The translations under genes and the position numbers were made by a program. Source: Vampirovibrio sp041737375 (GTDB lineage Bacteria > Cyanobacteriota > Vampirovibrionia > Vampirovibrionales > Vampirovibrionaceae). From it: 64,000 nt of DNA. Under the pieces are notes generated by a model. That model had not been told where the DNA came from and did no database searches. It saw nothing but the letters and a program-made list of their open reading frames with translations. The stretch covers positions 636,599 through 700,598 of the forward strand of contig NZ_JBGSRV010000010.1 in NCBI RefSeq assembly GCF_041737375.1, given 5' to 3'. This document shows positions 24,942 to 34,518 of this stretch, piece after piece; the first letter of the stretch is position 1; the number at the start of each line of letters is the position of its first letter.

Positions 24942-26774
24942 TTAAAGCGAGGCAGGCTCTGGCAAATCAGCGGCGGCAGGGTCTACCTCCTGCTGATTCA
25001 AACGCGCACCCGGCTTCACGGGTAAAGGCAAAGCGCCGCCTGCTTCCGACGCACCTTCTATAGGCATACCCAGTGGCATGGCAAGCGGCTTGCCGTCTGG
25101 CCCCCGGGGTGCCGATTTTTTCTCGCCTTCCGTGCCACGGCCCAGTTTTAAAATGCTGAACTTTCGGATCAATCGCCCCGAGGAGGAGGCTCCTCCCACA
25201 AAATGATCCGGGGATAGCGCAGCATCCTTGGCTGTTGAGGTCGGCTGAACGGCTGGTAGCTCGTTATCGGCACCCGATGAACGGGTGAGCTGGATGACCG
25301 GCTCCGGGACAGTGACATCCGGGGTCATGGCAATCATGCCTGCCCGAAATTTAACCGGCACCGTTTGTTCCACTTGCCCTAAAGCCAGGTTAAAAATAAT
25401 AAAATCGGTAGAACCCGCCGTAGCGACATAAGCACGCTGCTCAGAAGGCACAGCCACCACGCTGGAAGGGAAACTTTCACCCACTAGTGGAATAAAAGGT
25501 TTTGTAGTACGGCTTCCCAGATTAATCACATCGAAACGGGCATCTCCAGCGGAAAGAACAAACAACTGATTATCATAAACAATCATATCCACTGGCTTTT
25601 GGCCCACAGGCAAGGTTTTCAAAACAGTCCCTTGCAAGTCCATCACCGAAACCTGAGCGTTGCTGCGGCTGGCCACCCAAATTTCCAGCGCCCCGTCAGA
25701 ATTTTTCAGCGCTTTAATGGCTGAAATATCAGGCAAGGCCGGAATGGTTTTCTCAACCGTGCGGGTGATCAAATTGACCAGATACAGTTTGGACTGCCCC
25801 GAATCGGCCACCAACAGAATGGACTCACCGGGAATCATGGCCATAGCCCCGCCATTTCCCGGCAAAGCAATATTGGCCCCACTTTGCAGCGTTTTAACAT
25901 CAACCACGGACAAGAGCGGAGAATATCGGTTGCTGACAACCACCTCTTCGCGATCCGGCACATACAACACCGAATCTGGCCGCTCACCCACCGGCACACG
26001 GGTTTTTACCAAATTAGACCCCGTATCCACCACCACCAGCTCATTGGTGGAAAGGCACGGAATAAACAACAAGCTTCCGTCTGGCGAAAGCTTCATTCCG
26101 GCAGGCACACTACCCAAGGGGACTTCGCCAGTCACCTTGCCGGTCAGCGGTTCAATGGCAAGCACCTTCTGGTCATTGAGGTCAAAAACGTAGGTCAGCC
26201 GGTTGGTTACCGTCAATTGGGCAGCCTGCCCGCCCTGTTTGGCCAAAGTGACCGAGGGAGGCACGATTAAAGGATTTTTAGCGGGTACATAAGAAGGGTT
26301 ATAAGGCAAAGCGCCTAAAATAATTTTTAACTCCACCGGAATAAACAAGTTGTTGGGCATCACAAAATCCTGCGGCAATAAGCCTTCCCGCAGTTGCATG
26401 GGATATTCCGCCATTTTAGGAAAGGTAAGCCGCCCGGAAGAAGTTAAAATCAGCTTCATCAGAAAAAAATTGTTATCAAACTGAATGATTTCGGGATACG
26501 GCACATTTTGCGGCATAGTGGCAATCACCCGCTGAGAGTCGGGGTCCAGATCAGGATCCTGAGGAATGACCGGTACATAGGATTCCCCATTGCTGAACAA
26601 CACCAGCCCATCAAAGCGAACCTTAACCTGAGTATCCTTCTGGCGCAGGTAATTCAAAATACCAGGGGGCAGTTCTGTGGCCCAGGCCAACGACCCGCCT
26701 GAAACGGCAAAACCCAAGGCACAACTGGTGGCCATTACCACACGATGCCAAAAAGAAAGTCTCTGTCCGATCAT
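24942..26774 (-). CDS. Secreted YVTN-type beta-propeller protein
   Basis: This is a 610-residue protein. A signal peptide covers about residues 1-32 (basic start, VVMATSCALGFAVSGG core, then SLAWA). A beta-strand-rich N-terminal region is followed by a seven-bladed-type propeller between about 200 and 470. Repeated units such as VVVDTGSNLVKTRVPVGERP, LLSVVDVKTL and VSVMDLQGTVLKTLPVGQKP are typical of YVTN/40-residue repeats. The C-terminal 150 residues are low-complexity and Pro/Ser-rich. It would work in the periplasm or outside the cell, probably in protein or surface binding; no enzymatic motif is seen. The start ATG 26774 has a GAAGAG site; a longer frame to 26816 would bury the signal peptide. 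Confidence 0.75.
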   Translation of the reverse strand: MIGQRLSFWHRVVMATSCALGFAVSGGSLAWATELPPGILNYLRQKDTQVKVRFDGLVLFSNGESYVPVIPQDPDLDPDSQRVIATMPQNVPYPEIIQFDNNFFLMKLILTSSGRLTFPKMAEYPMQLREGLLPQDFVMPNNLFIPVELKIILGALPYNPSYVPAKNPLIVPPSVTLAKQGGQAAQLTVTNRLTYVFDLNDQKVLAIEPLTGKVTGEVPLGSVPAGMKLSPDGSLLFIPCLSTNELVVVDTGSNLVKTRVPVGERPDSVLYVPDREEVVVSNRYSPLLSVVDVKTLQSGANIALPGNGGAMAMIPGESILLVADSGQSKLYLVNLITRTVEKTIPALPDISAIKALKNSDGALEIWVASRSNAQVSVMDLQGTVLKTLPVGQKPVDMIVYDNQLFVLSAGDARFDVINLGSRTTKPFIPLVGESFPSSVVAVPSEQRAYVATAGSTDFIIFNLALGQVEQTVPVKFRAGMIAMTPDVTVPEPVIQLTRSSGADNELPAVQPTSTAKDAALSPDHFVGGASSSGRLIRKFSILKLGRGTEGEKKSAPRGPDGKPLAMPLGMPIEGASEAGGALPLPVKPGARLNQQEVDPAAADLPEPASL

Positions 26775-26873
26775 AATCACTCTTCGCTTTATTCTCGTTA
26801 AATTTAATGACGGCAAAAGGGAAAAAAGTTTTCCAACTGCGGCCCCAAACCTGAAAAAAGTTCAAAACGTCTT

Positions 26874-27785
26874 TCAGGCCGGAACTTTAGGCAATAACTC
26901 AACCGGAAGTTCAATTTCGCCCTTGAACGCATAAGTAGCCGGGCCGCTCATCAACACGGAAGACCGAGGATTTCCATCCCATTCAATCCGCAAAGCACCA
27001 CCGGGCAGGGCCACTTGAACATCCTGATCGGCTTTACCCAACATAATAGCGCCCACCGCCGTGGCGCAGGCACCTGTTCCGCAGGCCAGTGTAAACCCGC
27101 AACCTCGCTCCCAAACCGTTACTTTCAAATGATTGCGGCTCAAGGTTTCAATAAATTCCACATTGGTTTTGGCAGGAAAAGCGGCATGTTTTTCCAAAGC
27201 AGGGCCATAAACAGCAGGATCCAGCTTTTGGGGCAACTCATCCTGAAAAACCAGACAATGCGGGTTGCCCATACTCACCGGAGTAACAGGGACCGATTGC
27301 CCTAACACGTCTAAAGCCAATCGCTGCACCGGAAACTGAGCGCCGGGTGCCACAAAAGGAATTTGCGCAGGCTCCAGAACAGGAGGCCCCATATCCACAG
27401 TAACGCTACGATCGACGTTGATTTTAGGGCTAATTGGTCCTGCCAGTGTTTCCACGGTAAAGGCATCCCGGTTAATCAGGCCCAAATCACGAACAAACAA
27501 GGCAAAACAGCGAATGCCGTTGCCACACATCTCAGCCCAGGTGCCATCGCTGTTCAGGTACACAAAGCGAACATCAAAGCGGGTAGGGTCTGAAGGCGGA
27601 ACCGGCAAAATCAAACCATCCGCACCCACCCCGAAATGCCGATCACATAAAAAAGCGGCTAATTTCTCCAGGGTTTCTTTTTGGCGGTCGGGGTGCAAAT
27701 CCAAACCCGCCACATCGGGGCCGGATAACATCACAAAATCGTTGCCCAGCCCATGCATTTTGGTAAATGGAATTTTTACGCTCAT
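26874..27785 (-). CDS. dapF: Diaminopimelate epimerase
   Basis: It converts LL- to meso-diaminopimelate for lysine and peptidoglycan synthesis. The two catalytic cysteines are in MCGNGIRCFALF and LACGTGACATA, and the start KIPFTKMHGLGNDFVML is the family hallmark. The start at 27785 (MSVKIPF) gives 303 residues; an ATG at 27800 would add five. Neither has a good ribosome site. Its 5' end faces the divergent glycosyltransferase gene, with only about 50 bases between starts. Confidence 0.95.
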   Translation of the reverse strand: MSVKIPFTKMHGLGNDFVMLSGPDVAGLDLHPDRQKETLEKLAAFLCDRHFGVGADGLILPVPPSDPTRFDVRFVYLNSDGTWAEMCGNGIRCFALFVRDLGLINRDAFTVETLAGPISPKINVDRSVTVDMGPPVLEPAQIPFVAPGAQFPVQRLALDVLGQSVPVTPVSMGNPHCLVFQDELPQKLDPAVYGPALEKHAAFPAKTNVEFIETLSRNHLKVTVWERGCGFTLACGTGACATAVGAIMLGKADQDVQVALPGGALRIEWDGNPRSSVLMSGPATYAFKGEIELPVELLPKVPA

Positions 27786-27835
27786 TTGAGGAGAACCCAT
27801 GGCTCAATAAAAGTCTGTTATACAATACTAGCACC

Positions 27836-29524
27836 ATGACCACTTCCGTTAAAGCAACCCAACCCCAACCAACGCCCCAAAAGCGCCAATCCATCCTTCT
27901 GGATAGCTTGTTGCTGATTGCGGTGTGTTTTATTTTGTTTTTTTTAAAGCTGGGCAGTTATCCGCTGTTTGATCTGGATGAACCTCGTTATGCGGAAGCC
28001 GCACGAGAAATGCTGGAAAGCGGCAACTGGGTCACCCCCTATTTCAACTATGAAGTTCGCTTTGAAAAACCCGTGCTGTTCTACTGGTTGATTGCCTTGG
28101 CCTATAAGTGGTTCGGCTTGTCGGAGTTCTCGGCCCGGTTTTTCAGCGCGGTGGGCGCCAGCGCCATTGTAGGTATGGTTTATGCCTTTGGCGGCCATTT
28201 TATTTCCCGGCAATACGGCCTTTACAGCGCGCTTATATTGGCCACCAGCATTCTTTTTATTGGCATCGCCCGCATGTCCATTACCGATATGACGCTGGCC
28301 TGTTTTATGACCGGCACCACACTTTGCCTGTTTTTAGCGGCCCATAAAAATTTAAAATGGTGGCTGGCAGCAGGGGCCGTTGCGGGCTTGGGTATTTTAA
28401 CCAAAGGCCCGGTGGCTTTAATTTTACCCGGCGCTATTTTTACGCTTTACACACTGGTAACCGCACAATTCAAACGCTGCCTGCTAAACCGCTGGTTGCC
28501 TTTGGCCCTGTTGATTGCCCTACTGATTGCCGGGCCTTGGTATGTGGCTATTTACCTGGAAAACGGCCCTATTTTTATCGAATCACAATTCATGAACAAC
28601 GTCACCCGCTTCTCCGATGTGGTTTCAGGACACCAACAACCGCCCTATTTTTATCCCTTGGTGCTCATCGTGGGCTTTTTGCCCTGGACGCTTTATTTGC
28701 CCGCCGCCATCGCTCAGCTTTGGCACGATTTCAGAACCAATCACCGCCCATGGATTGCCCACTCCCATTTCCCCTACCTCATTTCGCTTTATAGCGCTTT
28801 GTGGATAGCTTTTATTTTTATTTTTTTCAGTCTAGGCAGTACCAAGCTATTAACTTATATTTTGCCGCTTTTTCCAGCGCTGGCCTTATTAACGGCCACC
28901 GCATGGCATCGGTTTATTTCAGAGGACAAGGGGTCCACCCTGAAGGCATCGGGCTGGTTCCGCATTCCGAGTTTGATTTTGCCGATTGGCATTTTGGTGG
29001 GCGGCACGGTTTTTATAACCAACATGGATAAGCTACTCCCCCGTGAAGCCGCAGGCATTGAAGCCAACAGCTACAACCTGATGGCGGTGGCCGTTTTAAT
29101 GCTGGGTGCCTTGTGTACCACTTGGCTGATTCACCAAAAACGGGCTGAACAGGCCCTAAAAGCACAAGCGCTTACCATGATGGTACTGGTTGCGGTGGCC
29201 ATGCAAGGCATTGTGCCAAACGTCAGCAAAGCGGCCCAAAGTGTTATGATGGGATTTCTGAAAAAGACCAATGGGCAACCCCTAATGCTCTACGAAATTC
29301 AGCGGACCAGCCTCACTTTTTATGGCCAGCGTAGAGTTCCCCGCTATGTTGAAGAGCAACAAACCGCTATACTGGCCGAATTAGACAAAAGTCCCCAAAC
29401 TTTCGTCATCACTAAAAACCAGCATGTGGACAACTTCCGCCCCCTGATTCCCCGGACTTACCAGTTGAACATTGTTGAAAAAGACGCTGTTTATAGTTTA
29501 CTTTCAGTACGCAAAAAGCCTTGA
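27836..29524 (+). CDS. ArnT/family-39-type membrane glycosyltransferase
   Basis: This protein of 562 residues has many hydrophobic helices. The first loop contains FDLDEPRYAEAAREMLESGNW, the acidic motif that places it in the GT-C superfamily with ArnT and PMT enzymes. These use polyprenyl-phosphate-linked sugars to glycosylate lipid A or other acceptors at the outer face of the inner membrane. The next genes, a GtrB/DPM-type GT2 and an LPG-synthase-like membrane protein, could make the donor lipid and complete the pathway. The TACAAT at 27821-27826 is only 9 bases before the ATG, so the leader would be very short. A frame from 27767 exists, but the ATG at 27836 fits best. Confidence 0.85.
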   Translation: MTTSVKATQPQPTPQKRQSILLDSLLLIAVCFILFFLKLGSYPLFDLDEPRYAEAAREMLESGNWVTPYFNYEVRFEKPVLFYWLIALAYKWFGLSEFSARFFSAVGASAIVGMVYAFGGHFISRQYGLYSALILATSILFIGIARMSITDMTLACFMTGTTLCLFLAAHKNLKWWLAAGAVAGLGILTKGPVALILPGAIFTLYTLVTAQFKRCLLNRWLPLALLIALLIAGPWYVAIYLENGPIFIESQFMNNVTRFSDVVSGHQQPPYFYPLVLIVGFLPWTLYLPAAIAQLWHDFRTNHRPWIAHSHFPYLISLYSALWIAFIFIFFSLGSTKLLTYILPLFPALALLTATAWHRFISEDKGSTLKASGWFRIPSLILPIGILVGGTVFITNMDKLLPREAAGIEANSYNLMAVAVLMLGALCTTWLIHQKRAEQALKAQALTMMVLVAVAMQGIVPNVSKAAQSVMMGFLKKTNGQPLMLYEIQRTSLTFYGQRRVPRYVEEQQTAILAELDKSPQTFVITKNQHVDNFRPLIPRTYQLNIVEKDAVYSLLSVRKKP

Positions 29525-29546
29525 GCCCAGCACAGGATACCGCATC

Positions 29547-30593
29547 ATGAACGCACGCCAACCTTCCGCCAGCCTTTATAGTAGCCAAACACCCTATCCG
29601 GTTGATGTTTCATTCATCATCCCGGTGTACAACGAAGTGGAAAACGTAGACGCCCTGATTCGGGAAGTGGCACAGACTGGCTACAAGCTCAACCGCTCCT
29701 TTGAAATGGTGCTGGTTGATGATGGCTCCAAAGATGGCACCGTAGAAGCCTTGCGCCATCTGTCCGATGAGTTTCCGCAACTGCGTGTGGTTTGCCTTAA
29801 ACGAAATTTTGGTCAGACCGCAGCCACCTCGGCTGGCTTTCGCTACGCTCAGGGTAAATATTTTGTGACCCTGGATGGGGATTTGCAGAATGACCCGGCC
29901 CAGGTGCCCGAAATTGTGGACATGCTGGAAAACGAAGGCCTGGATATTGTTTGTGGATGGCGTAAGCACCGGCAAGACAAAGCCCTGACCCGCAAACTGC
30001 CTTCTATGATTGCCAACCGCATTATTGGGGCTTCTACGGGCGTGAAAATTCACGACTACGGCTGCTCCCTGAAGGTTTACCGGGCGGAAGTGGCCAAAGA
30101 AGTACCGCTTTACGGGGAAATGCACCGCTTTATCCCCGCATTGGCCAGTATTGATGGCGCCATTATTAAGGAAGTACCGGTCAACCACCGCCCCAGAGTG
30201 GCTGGCACCAGCAAATACGGCCTATCCAGAACCTTTAAAGTGATACTGGACTTATTGACGGTACTGTTTTTAAAGCGCTTCTTAACCCGCCCACTACATA
30301 TGTTTGGCCGGGCAGGATTTGCCTTCTTTTTTGCAGGGGCTTTAATTTTAAGCTATCTGGTGGTGGATAAACTACTACTGGGTCACGATATTGGCGATCG
30401 CCCCCTGCTATTGCTTGGCGTACTGATGTTTATCACCGGCATTCAGCTGATTAGTACAGGGATGGTGGCTGAAATTCAGGCTCGTACTTATTTTGAATCT
30501 CAGGATAAACCCATTTATAAAGTCCGTGAAGTCATTCAGCGTGAAGTCGCACAGCATGAGCCTACCCACCTTGGCCAACCAGCCATCCGCTGA
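29547..30593 (+). CDS. GtrB/DPM-type family 2 glycosyltransferase
   Basis: This protein of 348 residues has a GT2 domain at residues 20-250 with SFIIPVYNEVENV, VLVDDGSKDGT and LDGDLQNDPAQ (metal-binding DxD-like). Two C-terminal hydrophobic helices around 265-285 and 300-320 fit polyprenyl-phosphate sugar synthases. It probably loads a sugar onto undecaprenyl phosphate for the upstream GT-C enzyme. The ATG at 29547 has AGGAT 9 bases upstream. The end overlaps the next gene by 38 bases. Confidence 0.88.
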   Translation: MNARQPSASLYSSQTPYPVDVSFIIPVYNEVENVDALIREVAQTGYKLNRSFEMVLVDDGSKDGTVEALRHLSDEFPQLRVVCLKRNFGQTAATSAGFRYAQGKYFVTLDGDLQNDPAQVPEIVDMLENEGLDIVCGWRKHRQDKALTRKLPSMIANRIIGASTGVKIHDYGCSLKVYRAEVAKEVPLYGEMHRFIPALASIDGAIIKEVPVNHRPRVAGTSKYGLSRTFKVILDLLTVLFLKRFLTRPLHMFGRAGFAFFFAGALILSYLVVDKLLLGHDIGDRPLLLLGVLMFITGIQLISTGMVAEIQARTYFESQDKPIYKVREVIQREVAQHEPTHLGQPAIR

Positions 30594-31587
30594 TCAAAAG
30601 CGGGCATTCTCCCCAAAACTGATTTTAAAAATCCTGATTAGCGTGGTACTGCTGGGCTTTTTGCTGCAATACACCGGCCTTGAAAAAACCCTGGCTCAGT
30701 TATCCAAGGCCAACCTTTGGTATATCCCGGTGGGGATAGTAGTTTACCTGATTGGGCAGTTCATCAGCGCTTACCGGTGGAAATTCCTGAGCGCGGCGCT
30801 GGATTTTAAGCTGGCCCTGCGGGAATTTTACGACTACTACCTGATTGGCATGTTTTTCAACCTGTTTTTACCGGGGGCCATTGGTGGCGATATGCTGCGC
30901 ATGTTTTATTTGGCCAAAAGCGCCAATCGGCGAAAGCGGGAAGCCCTACTCACCTTGCTGGCCGAGCGTGGGGTGGGACTGGTGGCGCTTTTGCTCCTTA
31001 CCAGCGTGGTTTGCCTCACCCCGGTGATGACCTCGGTCAATTTAACCATACCCATTCAACTGCCACTGCTGAACACCCTTTATTTTGATTTACGAGTGCT
31101 GCTGTTTGGCCTGTCTGGTATTTTACTGGCTGGCTATTTGGCGCTTTGGGCCTTGCCTTTGGACAAACTGTTCACTCAATTTCCCAAATTAGCGCTGTTG
31201 GGTCAGGCCAAAGTGTATTGGGCCAATGTGGGGTTATTGCTCAAATCCGTTTCCATTTCCATTTTTGTACACCTGATGATGATTCTCATGCACTTGCTGA
31301 TTGCCCATGCCCTGCATGTTTCGGTGGATCCTGCCTACATGGCGGTTACTTATGGGGTTGTTTCCCTGGCAAGTGTTTTGCCCATTGCCTTTAACGGCTT
31401 TGGAGTAAGGGAAGGAACCTACCTGCTGCTGCTAACCAAGGCTGGGCTGGCCCCAGACACCGCTTTGGCCTTTGCCTTTTACTGGGTGATTATTTCCACC
31501 TGCACCTCGCTGATTGGTGGCCTGGTGCTGCTCAAAGGGCATTATAAAACCCCAACCTCACAAGAAAAAGCAGACCTGCTGGACTAA
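30556..31587 (+). CDS. Lysylphosphatidylglycerol-synthase-like TM protein (UPF0104 family)
   Basis: This protein of 343 residues has about eight hydrophobic helices. Motifs FLPGAIGGDMLRMFYL near 115 and GVREGTYLLL near 290 are typical of the LPG_synthase_TM/AglD-like group, which includes flippases and membrane enzymes acting on lipid-linked compounds. It overlaps the GT2 gene by 38 bases and so belongs to the same transcript. Whether it flips the glycolipid or has another role is not known. ATG 30556 is chosen because a frame from 30493 would run deep into the GT2 gene. Confidence 0.82.
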   Translation: MSLPTLANQPSADQKRAFSPKLILKILISVVLLGFLLQYTGLEKTLAQLSKANLWYIPVGIVVYLIGQFISAYRWKFLSAALDFKLALREFYDYYLIGMFFNLFLPGAIGGDMLRMFYLAKSANRRKREALLTLLAERGVGLVALLLLTSVVCLTPVMTSVNLTIPIQLPLLNTLYFDLRVLLFGLSGILLAGYLALWALPLDKLFTQFPKLALLGQAKVYWANVGLLLKSVSISIFVHLMMILMHLLIAHALHVSVDPAYMAVTYGVVSLASVLPIAFNGFGVREGTYLLLLTKAGLAPDTALAFAFYWVIISTCTSLIGGLVLLKGHYKTPTSQEKADLLD

Positions 31588-31722
31588 AACTCATTAAAGC
31601 GCATTGGATTAAAACGCACCGAGCCGATCAACTTATTTTTATCAGCGCTTTTTATAAACTCAACCATGGCATCCTTGCAGGATGAAATGATTTCAATACG
31701 CGCCACTTTTGTTAAGATAATC

Positions 31723-31752
31723 TTTACCTAATGGCTCTGAATATGGGACAAT
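31723..31752 (+). promoter_or_regulatory. Possible promoter of the bamA-like gene
   Basis: TTTACC (31723-31728) and GACAAT (31747-31752) are 18 bases apart, about 90 bases before the start codon. The rest of the 255-base gap (31588-31842) shows no gene. Confidence 0.35.
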
Positions 31753-31842
31753 CCTAGTAATCAGAAAGGAATATCCTGTTCGTTTTTGTCCAACTTTTAG
31801 AGAACCCACCGCATTTCAACCCAGAATGATGAGGTTTACGCT

Positions 31843-33786
31843 TTGAAAAGCCGACTGTTTCCCGTTTCCCGGCCGCCTTTCCTGATTACACTATTGGCAT
31901 TGTCCATCAGTGTTTCCACTGCCGTAAGCCAAGCCTGGGCGCAAGATGCGCTGGCTCCCGCCGATGATGTGACCTCCACAGAAGAGACATCCCCCACCCC
32001 TTTAAGCGAGTTCGCCCCCGATCAAGTCCGTGCGGCTCGCAACCAAAGATATGATCAAGGCCTGACCATCAACAAAATCAACATTGAAGGCAACAAGCTG
32101 GTTCAGACCGACCGTATCAAAGACTCCATGCTTATCCGGCCCGGTAGCCTCTACAGTAAAACCACCCTGAAAGACGATTTACGTCGCATTTACGACCTGG
32201 GCTACTTTACCGAAAAAATTAAAGCGGTCCCCGTATCCACCAGCGAAGGCATTGTGTTGCGTATTGTGGTGCAGGAAAATGCCCCGGTCACCGGTGTTCA
32301 CATTGATGGCAACACCATTATTGAAGATACCGAACTACAAAGCATTTTTGCCAGCCAGACCGGCATGCCCCAAAACATTGGCCAGCTGAACGAAAGCATT
32401 GAGAAAGTTGAAAAACTGTACTCAGACAAAGGCTATGTGCTGGCTCGGGTTTCCAACATTGAGGATGATCCCGACGGGGTCATCAACCTGAAAATTAACG
32501 AAGGGGTGATTGATAAAGTTCAGTTTGTGGGCAACCGCAAAACCAAGGATTTTGTCATCAAGCGCCTCATGACCTCCAAGGTGGGAGATGTCTACAACGA
32601 GAAAGCTTTGGCCGATGACTTAAAGCGCATTTTCGGAACTCAGGCGTTTTCCGATGTCCGTCGTGTCATTACGGCCTCACCGGATAACCCGGATAAATAC
32701 AACCTGACCGTGGAAGTGGATGAAAAACGAACCGGCTCCATTTCGGTGGGCGGCGGTGTGGATACCAACACCGGCCTATTTGGCTCAGTGGGCTATACCG
32801 ATCCCAACTTTTTAGGCCGTGGGCAAAACGTGAACTCGGTCTTTGCGGTGGGTAGCGGTATTATTGGCCGTGATCGCAGTACTCAAGCCAGTGCCAGAAC
32901 CTATCAATTTGATGTAGGCTGGAGCGATCCCAGCTTTATGAACACGCCAAACTCACTAAGCGCTAACCTTTACGGGCGTGATTATTCCAGCTTTAACGTA
33001 CCCTTGGGTATTGAGCGCCGAATTGGCTCAGAATTAGCCTGGGGCGCACCATTGATGAACTACAAAAACACCTCGGTGGGCCTAAGCCTGCGAGGCGAAA
33101 ATGTCAGCATTCGGGATTTTGCCAGTAACGCGGATTTAACCGAATTTGGTATTTCATCAGCAGATCGTAAAGAGCAGCTGAAAGGCGGTACCTTCGTTTC
33201 CTTATCGCCAACCATCGCCTTTGATACCCGAAACAACCGCTTCAACCCTACTCAAGGCTGGCTCAACACCTTCTCTTTAACCGGTGCTTACGGGTTAAGC
33301 AACAACTCCTACGGCTTGGCCAGCGCCAACCTGCGTAAATACATTAAAATCCGGGAAGGCATTACCCTGGCTTTAAACGCTCAGGGTGGAAACTCCTTGC
33401 TGGGCGATATTCCCGAATTCAATATGTTCCGTATGGGCGGCGCTTACTCGGTGCGGGGCTTCCAGGAAGGCGGCTTGGGTATTGGCAATGGCTACCTGCT
33501 TAGCACAGCCGAACTGCGAGCCAAAGTGCCCATGTTTGGCAAGTTAAAGAACGTACCAGTCCTCAACACCCTGAGCCTGGCCTCCTTTGTGGATGCGGGC
33601 AGCGTGTTGGGACAATCCAACTTTAACAGCGTCTTCAACCGCTCCGGCAACGGCATGTCTACCGGTTTGGGCATTCGGGTCAATATGCCAGGGGTTGGCC
33701 CCATTCGGATTGACTACGCCATTCCCATCTCCGGCGGCGGTAAATACAACCGGGCCTGGAACTTTGGGGTTGGCGAGAAATTCTAG
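31843..33786 (+). CDS. bamA: Omp85/BamA-family outer membrane assembly protein
   Basis: This protein of 647 residues has a signal peptide ending near SQAWA|Q. Three POTRA domains lie at about 75-310 (for example INKINIEGNKL, VTGVHIDGNTI and IDKVQFVGNRK at their starts), then a 16-strand-type barrel. The L6-loop signature YSVRGFQEGG is near residue 535, and the protein ends in Phe, the beta-signal terminus. Three POTRAs is the cyanobacterial/chloroplast Omp85 number, compared with five in Escherichia coli. The start is TTG 31843, with GAGG 8 bases upstream. A Skp-like gene follows, as in many BAM operons. Confidence 0.9.
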   Translation: MKSRLFPVSRPPFLITLLALSISVSTAVSQAWAQDALAPADDVTSTEETSPTPLSEFAPDQVRAARNQRYDQGLTINKINIEGNKLVQTDRIKDSMLIRPGSLYSKTTLKDDLRRIYDLGYFTEKIKAVPVSTSEGIVLRIVVQENAPVTGVHIDGNTIIEDTELQSIFASQTGMPQNIGQLNESIEKVEKLYSDKGYVLARVSNIEDDPDGVINLKINEGVIDKVQFVGNRKTKDFVIKRLMTSKVGDVYNEKALADDLKRIFGTQAFSDVRRVITASPDNPDKYNLTVEVDEKRTGSISVGGGVDTNTGLFGSVGYTDPNFLGRGQNVNSVFAVGSGIIGRDRSTQASARTYQFDVGWSDPSFMNTPNSLSANLYGRDYSSFNVPLGIERRIGSELAWGAPLMNYKNTSVGLSLRGENVSIRDFASNADLTEFGISSADRKEQLKGGTFVSLSPTIAFDTRNNRFNPTQGWLNTFSLTGAYGLSNNSYGLASANLRKYIKIREGITLALNAQGGNSLLGDIPEFNMFRMGGAYSVRGFQEGGLGIGNGYLLSTAELRAKVPMFGKLKNVPVLNTLSLASFVDAGSVLGQSNFNSVFNRSGNGMSTGLGIRVNMPGVGPIRIDYAIPISGGGKYNRAWNFGVGEKF

Positions 33787-33840
33787 TCTCTCAGGCAACC
33801 CTGAAAAATCAGATGGGAACAACACTGTGCCTTTGGCATC

Positions 33841-33869
33841 TTGTTCAATATCGCGATTTCTGAAATAAT
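33841..33869 (+). promoter_or_regulatory. Possible promoter of the skp-like gene
   Basis: TTGTTC (33841-33846) and AATAAT (33864-33869) are 17 bases apart. An AGGAG is seen at 33898-33902 before the ATG at 33914. Confidence 0.3.
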
Positions 33870-33913
33870 CGAAAGAATTGCAAGTACGTTTGTCCTAAGG
33901 AGTCCCCTATCTC

Positions 33914-34402
33914 ATGAAGCGTATCCTCACCATTGTACTGTCTGTACTGGTATTGGGACTGGGTGGCCTGCGGGCAGCTCAAGCCGCTGATACTATTGGC
34001 ACCATTGATTACGAAAAACTGGTTCGTTCCTACAACAAAGCCCAAATGTTCAACGATGACATGAAGGCAAAGGAAGCGGATCTGGAAAAAATGCAAGCCG
34101 AGTTCGTTAAACAAATTCGGGAAGCCAAAACAAAGCAGCCCAACAACCCGGTTGCCGTGGATCAGCTGCAAAAAAGCCTGGAAGACAAACTGGCCGCCAA
34201 AGTGAACGAGTACCGTGACACTCAGGCCAGTAAAGCCAAAAGTCTGGAAGACGCTATGACCAATACCATTCAGGATGTGGCTCGTGGCAAAAACCTGTCT
34301 GTTATTATCGCCAAGCAATCCGTGTTTGTGGGCGGCACCGACATTACCAATGATGTGCTGTCTCGCTTGAATGCCGCCGGTACAACGCCTGCCGCCAAGT
34401 AA
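33914..34402 (+). CDS. skp: OmpH/Skp-family periplasmic chaperone
   Basis: Signal peptide residues 1-25 (MKRILTIVLSVLVLGLGGLR core, cut near AQA). The mature part is a long charged helical region (about 40-125) with the start IGTIDYEKLVRSYNKAQ and end DVARGKNLSVIIAKQSVFVGGTDITNDVL. This is the Skp pattern of a small beta part with two helical arms that hold unfolded outer-membrane proteins for the BAM complex. It has 162 residues, typical, and directly follows the bamA-like gene. Confidence 0.9.
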   Translation: MKRILTIVLSVLVLGLGGLRAAQAADTIGTIDYEKLVRSYNKAQMFNDDMKAKEADLEKMQAEFVKQIREAKTKQPNNPVAVDQLQKSLEDKLAAKVNEYRDTQASKAKSLEDAMTNTIQDVARGKNLSVIIAKQSVFVGGTDITNDVLSRLNAAGTTPAAK

Positions 34403-34421
34403 ATCATTTCATTAAATCCTT

Positions 34422-34451
34422 AAAAAGTCGGGCTTTCGGGTCCGGCTTTTT
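34422..34451 (+). terminator. Rho-independent terminator after skp
   Basis: AAAAAGTCGGG pairs with TCCGGCTTTTT across a short loop, ending in T residues, 19 bases after the skp stop. One G-U pair is in the stem. Confidence 0.7.
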
Positions 34452-34518
34452 AGTGGATAGGGGTTTACAGACTTTAACCTCCCCGGATTTTAGGGTGGAA
34501 TCTTGCTAAAATCAGGAA

